Positions 51,024-55,991 of a stretch of DNA of 55,991 nt are shown one piece after another. Positions within the stretch are counted from its first letter, which is position 1, and each line of letters starts with the position of its first letter. The DNA comes from an uncultured Oscillospiraceae bacterium (GTDB lineage: Bacteria > Bacillota > Clostridia > Oscillospirales > Oscillospiraceae): assembly GCA_947623745.1 (NCBI GenBank), contig CANQHN010000018.1, positions 1 to 55,991 of the forward strand, in the 5' to 3' direction. The notes beneath the pieces are model-generated. The model saw only the letters and a list, made by a program, of their open reading frames with translations, was not told where the DNA came from and did no database searches. The translations under genes were made by a program, and so were the position numbers.

Positions 51024-54000
51024 ATGCCTGACCATACGATTTTTAACGAGCGCCCTGAATCGCAGGACCGGGCGTTAAAAGTAATTGAAAAGCTCGGGTA
51101 TACCATCGTTCCCCGCGGCGAGGCCGAGCAAAAGCGTGGGTCTCGTAAAGCAGTTCTTTTTCAGGGGGAACTGCAGGCGTTCCTGAGTTCTCAATCTTAT
51201 CTGTTTGGGTCAGAAAAGCGATTTTTTTCCGGCGGAGCAATCGCCAAGGCAATGCAGGCTATAGACCCAAACAGCTCAGCGGGGCTATATGCGGCAAATA
51301 AGGATATCTATGACCTTTTGTGCTCCGGCAAAAGCTTGGAGGAAGAACTCCCTGACGCCACCAGGCAGTCCTTTGACATCAGCTACATCGACTTTGAGCA
51401 TCCTGAGAAAAACATATTTCAAGTGACAGACGAGTTTGAAGTGGAGCGAGTCAACGGGAAGTTTGCGCGCCCGGACATCGTTTTGCTTGTCAACGGTATC
51501 CCCCTGGTCGTGATTGAGTGCAAAAAATCCGGCGTGGATGTCATGGAAGGTGTGACACAGAATATTCGGAACTGGGGGGAGGATTATATTCCGCAACTGT
51601 TTCGCTATACACAGCTCGTTTTAGCTGTAAATCCCGATAAGGTCCTTTATGGCACCTGCGGGACTCCCGCCCGACACTTTGTTTCCTGGCATGAGGACAA
51701 TCAAGAGTGGTTGAACACTTGGTGCCGGAAATGCTCCCCCGACGGGCAGATCAAAGAGCAGGATCGGGCGTTGATTTCTCTTCTGCACCCGGAAAGGCTT
51801 TTGGATTTGATCCGTAACTTTATAATCTACGACAACAATGTCAAGAAAATATGCCGCTACAAGCAGTATTTTGCCGTTAAAAAATGTATGGACCGTATTT
51901 TACTGCGGGACGGAAAAGGCACAAGAAGCGGCGTCGTTTGGCATACACAGGGAAGCGGCAAGACATTGACTATGATCATGCTCACAAAGATGATTATCCG
52001 TGAAAGCATGCGTCAGGGCAGTGCCATCAGCCGTCCCCGTTTTGTTATGGTCACAGACCGAATCAATCTGGACAAGCAGATTCGAGATAACTTTATTCAC
52101 ACCAAGATGAGTCCTCATCGGGCTAAGACAGGCAAAGGGCTGATTGAATTGCTGCAGGATGACGGCAACACAGTGATAACAGCCCTTGTCAACAAGTTTG
52201 AGGCCGCCGTGAAATCGGAATACCGTAACGATAGTCCAAATCTGTTCCTTTTCATTGATGAAGGTCACCGGACTCAGTACGGGAAATTGAATCTCTACAT
52301 GAATCGCGTACTGCCTAACGCCGTGAAAATAGCTTTTACCGGAACGCCGTTGATTCAAAAAGCGCCCAAGGATGACAAACGGCAGATTATTCCGGCGAAA
52401 GATACCTATGCCAAATTTGGCCCTCTGATTGACCAGTACACTTTGCAGGACGCCATCGATGACAAGGTGACGGTCCCGATAGTATACGAAGGCCGTGTGG
52501 TTCCGCAGAAGGTTACGAGCGAGCAGATCAATGCGCACTTGAAATATATAACCGTTGGCCTTTCGGAAGAGGCAAGAAAGGACCTGGAGATCAAGTATAG
52601 CCGTTTTGTTGCACTGGCCCAGACCGAAGCGCGGCTGAACATGATCGCATTTGACTTGCATGAGCATTTTCTCAGTTATGTGAAGCCGAAGGGGTTCAAG
52701 GCCATGCTGACTTGTTCTTCTCGTGCTGAGGCGGTCCAACTATATTATAAACTTCGTGACTTGGGCGGCATTACACCGGCAGTTGTGATTACTCCCAATA
52801 CTGCAAAGGAAGGAAATGACGAACCCAATACGCCCCAGACGCAGAAAATCATTTCAGATTTCTTCAAGAAAGAGGTTGACCCTCTTTTTAAGAACAACTA
52901 TGATGATTACGAGGATTCAGTAACAGGGGAATTTGTAGATCCTGAAGGCGAGATCGATTTGCTGATTGTCAAAGACAAACTGCTTACCGGCTTTGATGCC
53001 CCTGTTGCAGCCGTATTGTACGTGGACAAGAAGCTCCAGGATCACACCCTTTTACAAGCGATTGCCCGGGTGAACCGTGTGTATACCAACAAGGACTTTG
53101 GCCTTGTTGTTGACTATATTGGTATTTTCAAAAAGCTGAATTCAGCTCTCGACTTGTATAGCGACGAGCAGTCCGGCATGAACCTGTTTGATAGCAACGA
53201 AATTCAATCTGCAATTTCTACGGTTAACGAAGAAAAAGATAATTTGGAAAGAACGTATCGGGAACTGTGGGATATATTCAAAGGAATCGATAGAGACGAA
53301 TCTAATACGAATATCTGGCAGGAACGTCTTCGCGAGGATAATATCAGGAAGACTTTCTATGAAAAATTGTCAGCTTTTGCAAAAATGCTCGACCTCCTAT
53401 ACTCCAGCTACGATTTCTTTGACCTGGTAGGTTTTGAGCAGTCTGAAATATATCGAAAGGATTATCTGTTCTTTAAAAAGCTCAAAGATAGCGTAACCCT
53501 TCGGTTTAATGATACTGTTGACTTCTCGCGTTATGAGGACGGTATTCGTCAGTTGCTAAATACTTATGTAAATGCCGAAGATGCGAAGATTCTTATTGAG
53601 CCGCTGGACATCTCCAATAAAGAAAGAATACAAGAACAGCTTGCAAAATTGGGCTCGAATGAGGCTAAAGCTGAAGCTATTAAAACGCGGCAGGTGGAGG
53701 TGCTGGAAAGTCAACGGTACATTGACCCCATCAAATATATGACTTTCATGGAGAGAATCAATAAAACGATTGCAGAATACCTCTCCGAGCGCAATAGTGA
53801 GAAGTATTTGTCTTCTATGGAAAAAATGGCCGAAGACTATCGTGCCGGCCGTAATTCTACAGAATACCCTGCCAATATTATGGGTGATAGCGATGCTAAG
53901 TCGTTTTATGGGGCTGTCTGTACAGGAATAAAGAAGTCTTTGGGGGACGTGGAAATCAAAGTATCCGAAGAGATGGGGGCGCTCGCACTGAAAGCCAAGG

Positions 54001-54182
54001 ATATTATTGTCACTTATGCCAAACGCGACTGGCGTGATAATGTCATAGTACATCGCAATATAAAAAAGGCCCTGGACGATTTACTGTTTGACTTCATGGA
54101 AGAGAATCACTTGGATTGGCCACTGGATACCATTGATATCATTATCGATGAAATTCTGATGGTAGCAAAGCGAGTATATTGA
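51024..54182 (+). CDS. hsdR: Type I restriction endonuclease, translocase subunit
   Basis: The 1,052-residue motor and nuclease subunit: N-terminal nuclease with D151 and 'E-C-K' (E165, K167 in 'VVIECKKSG'), SF2 helicase with Walker A 'TQGSGKT' (308-314), 'DEGH' box at 412 and 'FTGTPL', then 'LLTGFDAPVAAVLYVDK' and 'ALLQAIARVNR'-type motif VI ('TLLQAIARVNRVYTNKDFG'). It cuts unmethylated DNA after translocation. Length is normal and no break is seen. It follows hsdS by 28 bp and overlaps or abuts the metallopeptidase gene. Confidence 0.94.
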   Translation: MPDHTIFNERPESQDRALKVIEKLGYTIVPRGEAEQKRGSRKAVLFQGELQAFLSSQSYLFGSEKRFFSGGAIAKAMQAIDPNSSAGLYAANKDIYDLLCSGKSLEEELPDATRQSFDISYIDFEHPEKNIFQVTDEFEVERVNGKFARPDIVLLVNGIPLVVIECKKSGVDVMEGVTQNIRNWGEDYIPQLFRYTQLVLAVNPDKVLYGTCGTPARHFVSWHEDNQEWLNTWCRKCSPDGQIKEQDRALISLLHPERLLDLIRNFIIYDNNVKKICRYKQYFAVKKCMDRILLRDGKGTRSGVVWHTQGSGKTLTMIMLTKMIIRESMRQGSAISRPRFVMVTDRINLDKQIRDNFIHTKMSPHRAKTGKGLIELLQDDGNTVITALVNKFEAAVKSEYRNDSPNLFLFIDEGHRTQYGKLNLYMNRVLPNAVKIAFTGTPLIQKAPKDDKRQIIPAKDTYAKFGPLIDQYTLQDAIDDKVTVPIVYEGRVVPQKVTSEQINAHLKYITVGLSEEARKDLEIKYSRFVALAQTEARLNMIAFDLHEHFLSYVKPKGFKAMLTCSSRAEAVQLYYKLRDLGGITPAVVITPNTAKEGNDEPNTPQTQKIISDFFKKEVDPLFKNNYDDYEDSVTGEFVDPEGEIDLLIVKDKLLTGFDAPVAAVLYVDKKLQDHTLLQAIARVNRVYTNKDFGLVVDYIGIFKKLNSALDLYSDEQSGMNLFDSNEIQSAISTVNEEKDNLERTYRELWDIFKGIDRDESNTNIWQERLREDNIRKTFYEKLSAFAKMLDLLYSSYDFFDLVGFEQSEIYRKDYLFFKKLKDSVTLRFNDTVDFSRYEDGIRQLLNTYVNAEDAKILIEPLDISNKERIQEQLAKLGSNEAKAEAIKTRQVEVLESQRYIDPIKYMTFMERINKTIAEYLSERNSEKYLSSMEKMAEDYRAGRNSTEYPANIMGDSDAKSFYGAVCTGIKKSLGDVEIKVSEEMGALALKAKDIIVTYAKRDWRDNVIVHRNIKKALDDLLFDFMEENHLDWPLDTIDIIIDEILMVAKRVY

Positions 54183-54184
54183 GT

Positions 54185-54910
54185 ATGGAAAAGGTATCTA
54201 TTAAACTCCCATCATCCGGGAAATCCATTGAAGTACAGCTTGAACGAAAACAGATGAAAACCTGCCGCATAAAAGTCTATCCTGATCAAACTGTTGTACT
54301 CTCCCTTCCGACTACAGTTCCTTATGAATGTGCAGAGAGTTTTCTAAACGAAAAGGGAGGCTGGATAGAAACAAAGTTAGACATTTTCAAAAGGACATCT
54401 GGATATGCCGCGACAACAGAAATTAAAAATGGATATTCCGTAAAAATGCTTGGTGAGGATATGCTCTTTTCGGTTTCTGAGTGTAATTACAACCGTGTTT
54501 ATCTGGAAGGTAAAACAATTCATATCTGCACGACTACACCAGCAGATCAAGAACGGCTTGTCACACAGTTTGAATCCTGGTGGAAAAAGCAGGCTGAGGC
54601 AATTATTACTGATCGTGTAGAATACTGGTATCCTGTAATAAAAAAATATGGCGTCGAAAAGCCTCAACTTTATATACGTAAAATGCGTACCCTGTGGGGA
54701 AGTTGCAGTGTCCCACGTCAAGCCATAACATTCAATTTTTATCTAATCAAAGCTCGCATACCATATATTGATTATGTAGTTTTACATGAGTTGGTGCATT
54801 TCTTATATCCAAACCATAGCAAACAGTTTTATGCTTTCCTGAGTAACTATATGCCTGACTGGAAGGAACGTAAACAGGTTTTAGATCAGGAGGTTGTACA
54901 TGGGCTTTAA
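54185..54910 (+). CDS. YgjP-like (M48-related) metallopeptidase
   Basis: A 241-residue protein with the YgjP/DUF45 signature: 'MRTLWGSCSVPRQAITFNFY' and the zinc motif 'HELVHFLYPNHSKQFYAFL' (H201, E202, H205, third ligand H211). YgjP-like proteins are putative metallopeptidases often encoded beside Type I R-M genes; their substrate is unknown. A TTG at 54179 overlaps the hsdR stop; I prefer the ATG at 54185, two bases after that stop. Translational coupling to hsdR is likely either way. Confidence 0.85.
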   Translation: MEKVSIKLPSSGKSIEVQLERKQMKTCRIKVYPDQTVVLSLPTTVPYECAESFLNEKGGWIETKLDIFKRTSGYAATTEIKNGYSVKMLGEDMLFSVSECNYNRVYLEGKTIHICTTTPADQERLVTQFESWWKKQAEAIITDRVEYWYPVIKKYGVEKPQLYIRKMRTLWGSCSVPRQAITFNFYLIKARIPYIDYVVLHELVHFLYPNHSKQFYAFLSNYMPDWKERKQVLDQEVVHGL

Positions 54911-54955
54911 GGGGCCTAAGTTAACTGTTTTAAGCATATTAGATGGAGGAAATGA

Positions 54956-55096
54956 AGATTAAAAGATATTGAAATAGAATATTCAAACTTCTTCAAATCA
55001 GATAACAACTATGAAATCATCTTAAGAGAGTTTGACGGTTTAGATAACTGGGATAGGGAGAAAGTTGCTTCATATATGGAGGTTTTCCCGATATAA
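54956..55096 (+). pseudogene. C-terminal gene relic near the island right end
   Basis: A 46-codon open stretch without a start codon reads 'RLKDIEIEYSNFFKSDNNYE' then 'IILREFDGLDNWDREKVASY' and 'MEVFPI'. It looks protein-like but is not recognised. It may be the tail of a lost right-end gene. The rest of 54911-55301 contains only the GATAGCA repeats and the attR core. Confidence 0.35.
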
Positions 55097-55169
55097 ACTT
55101 CTGATTGCATGGAAAACCTTTTTCTCGTAGTAACATGGTAAGAAAATATAAAGTACAGATTTTGGCTCT

Positions 55170-55200
55170 GATAGCACTCCCCGATAGCATTTTGATAGCA
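55170..55200 (+). repeat. Right-end GATAGCA direct repeats
   Basis: GATAGCA at 55170-55176, 55183-55189 and 55194-55200. The last two repeat the 11-bp spacing of the left-end pair and lie about 100 bp from the right core, mirroring the left side (about 75 bp). Confidence 0.6.
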
Positions 55201-55301
55201 GAAAGTCGAATACCCCATAGGATATGGATAACACGCTTCAAATCGAACCAAATAAAGCAAAATCCACTACGCAAAAAAGTTTAGAAACAACTTTCATTTG
55301 G

Positions 55302-55310
55302 CGAATACGA
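55302..55310 (+). other. attR core, CGAATACGA, with original guaA end
   Basis: Identical to 41455-41463. Read in the guaA frame, GAA TAC GAG TAA (55303-55314) would encode the same Glu-Tyr-Glu-stop, so this is probably the pre-insertion 3' end of guaA. Confidence 0.65.
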
Positions 55311-55322
55311 GTAATCAAAAAA

Positions 55323-55365
55323 CCGGCAGCTCCCTGCGGCGCAGGGGGCTGCCGGCTTTTTACTC
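55323..55365 (+). terminator. Displaced guaA terminator
   Basis: A 15-bp stem with one T-G wobble (55323-55337 with 55341-55355, loop GGC) is followed by CTTTTTACTCTTTTT. It lies eight bases after the predicted original guaA stop and also faces the convergent reductase gene. Confidence 0.85.
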
Positions 55366-55385
55366 TTTTTCAGGCATACAAGCCG

Positions 55386-55991
55386 TTAAGCTTTCGCCAG
55401 CTCTTTGAAGTAGAATTCCCTGCCCTCCTCCAGCAAGGCGGGGGTATCCAGGCCATAGGGACACTTGGACCTGCATTTCCCGCAGTGGAGGCAGGCCTCG
55501 GTCTGACGCATCTTCTCCCGAACCTCAGGCGTGTCCCAGAATACGGCGGGCATACGGCCCATCATCGGAATGATCCGGGCACAGAGGCTGATCTCGATGC
55601 CCGCCGGACAGGGCATACAGTAGCCGCAGCCGCGGCAGAACTCGCCCACCAGCTCGGCCCGGTCCTTTTCGATGACCGCCTGGAACTCCTCCGTCATGGC
55701 GGGCGGCTGTTTGACGCAGGAGAGGAACTGATCCAGCTCCCACTCATGCTGGATGCCCCAGATGGGCACCACGCCGGGCTGGCCCTCCATATAGGCGGCA
55801 GCGGCGAAGCCGTTTCGGATGAGGCCGCCGGCCATCCCCTTCATGGCGACAAAGCCCATCCCGGCTTTGGCGCAGCCATCCACCAGCTCCTGCTCCTTGG
55901 GGCCGGAGAGGTAGTGAATACGCCGCCTCCCGTTGCGCACCGTGACCGCTCGAATTGAGCGGGCTGACCGGCATAATTGACCACCTTTTCC
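55386..55991 (-). CDS. Aldo/keto reductase with ferredoxin domain (partial, C-terminal)
   Basis: The frame is open to the window edge, so only the last 201 codons are seen. The end of an aldo/keto reductase barrel ('GCAKAGMGFVAMKGMAGGLI') is followed by two cysteine clusters, 'CRGCGYCMPCPAGI' and 'CLHCGKCRSKCPYGL', typical of AKRs carrying two 4Fe-4S clusters. It probably reduces a carbonyl substrate with electrons from ferredoxin or NADPH in the cytoplasm; the substrate cannot be told. The gene runs towards the guaA terminator. Confidence 0.85.
   Translation of the reverse strand, partial: GKGGQLCRSARSIRAVTVRNGRRRIHYLSGPKEQELVDGCAKAGMGFVAMKGMAGGLIRNGFAAAAYMEGQPGVVPIWGIQHEWELDQFLSCVKQPPAMTEEFQAVIEKDRAELVGEFCRGCGYCMPCPAGIEISLCARIIPMMGRMPAVFWDTPEVREKMRQTEACLHCGKCRSKCPYGLDTPALLEEGREFYFKELAKA

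Larger units (their letters stand above)
41455..55310. mobile_element. Mobile island integrated in the 3' end of guaA (about 13.85 kb)
   Basis: The sequence CGAATACGA occurs at the end of guaA (41455-41463) and again at 55302-55310, where it is followed by GTAA and, after six bases of A, a strong terminator. This fits duplication of the target at insertion, with the original guaA end now on the right. GATAGCA repeats with 11-bp spacing occur just inside both ends (41538-41555, 55183-55200). Contents are mobile-element genes (MobV relaxase, TnpV, RepA-like ATPase, XRE relic) and a Type I R-M cargo of lower GC. No integrase is visible, so it may be an incomplete or trans-mobilised element. Confidence 0.75.

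Overview
The window looks like a chromosomal segment of a high-GC, gut-type Clostridia (Oscillospiraceae-like: Flavonifractor/Intestinimonas/Oscillibacter relatives). The basis is GC-rich coding sequence with strong AGGAGG-type ribosome sites, SLH-domain surface protein, lipoproteins with Clostridia-style Ser/Thr/Ala/Pro-rich linkers, citrate-lyase accessory genes, and a TnpV/Mob-bearing mobile island. The taxon is an inference from style; no rRNA or other marker is present.

Layout. (1) 0.3-6.7 kb: an AraC-type regulator convergent with an alpha-galactoside operon (solute-binding lipoprotein, two ABC permeases, GH36 alpha-galactosidase; no ATPase gene). (2) 7.0-14.1 kb: a YesL/DUF624 membrane protein, then gltB-gltD (glutamate synthase). 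(3) 14.2-20.4 kb: a minus-strand operon with three SPFH (HflK/HflC-like) membrane proteins, a P1B-type metal ATPase and a small unknown protein. (4) 20.5-35.4 kb: a 15-kb, all-minus-strand block that I read as one poly-gamma-glutamate (PGA) or gamma-glutamyl system. pgsB, pgsC, a PgsW-like protein and a response regulator form one operon. A gamma-glutamyltransferase lipoprotein follows, then two paralogous modules of [multi-pass permease - ~50-residue two-TM microprotein - membrane-anchored AspA/AstE-like zinc hydrolase - lipoprotein], and finally a sensor histidine kinase. (5) 35.6-41.5 kb: citXG fusion, citC, an NlpC/P60-SLH cell-wall enzyme, and a stand-alone GMP synthetase ATP-pyrophosphatase subunit (guaA). 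(6) 41.46-55.31 kb: a mosaic, lower-GC mobile island inserted in the 3' end of guaA. It carries an XRE regulator relic, an unknown AT-rich gene, a frameshifted RepA-like ATPase, iterons and hairpins (probable oriV/oriT), a MobV relaxase, TnpV, a Type I restriction-modification operon with an extra half-size specificity subunit, and a YgjP-like metallopeptidase. No integrase is visible. (7) 55.4 kb to the end: the C-terminal part of a ferredoxin-domain aldo/keto reductase, convergent with the original guaA terminator.

How the parts work together. The most interesting region is block 4. PgsB/PgsC homologues imply synthesis of a gamma-linked glutamate polymer. The gamma-glutamyltransferase and three extracytoplasmic zinc hydrolases could cut it or other gamma-glutamyl/N-acyl amino acids, and the two permease modules could recover the products. 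A response regulator inside the pgs operon and a kinase at the far end suggest shared control. The duplicated module includes two tiny genes (24270-24413 and 27799-27954) that are easily missed by gene callers but are clearly homologous to one another and sit at the same place in both copies. Functional links in this block are inferred from gene families and order; no experiment supports them here.
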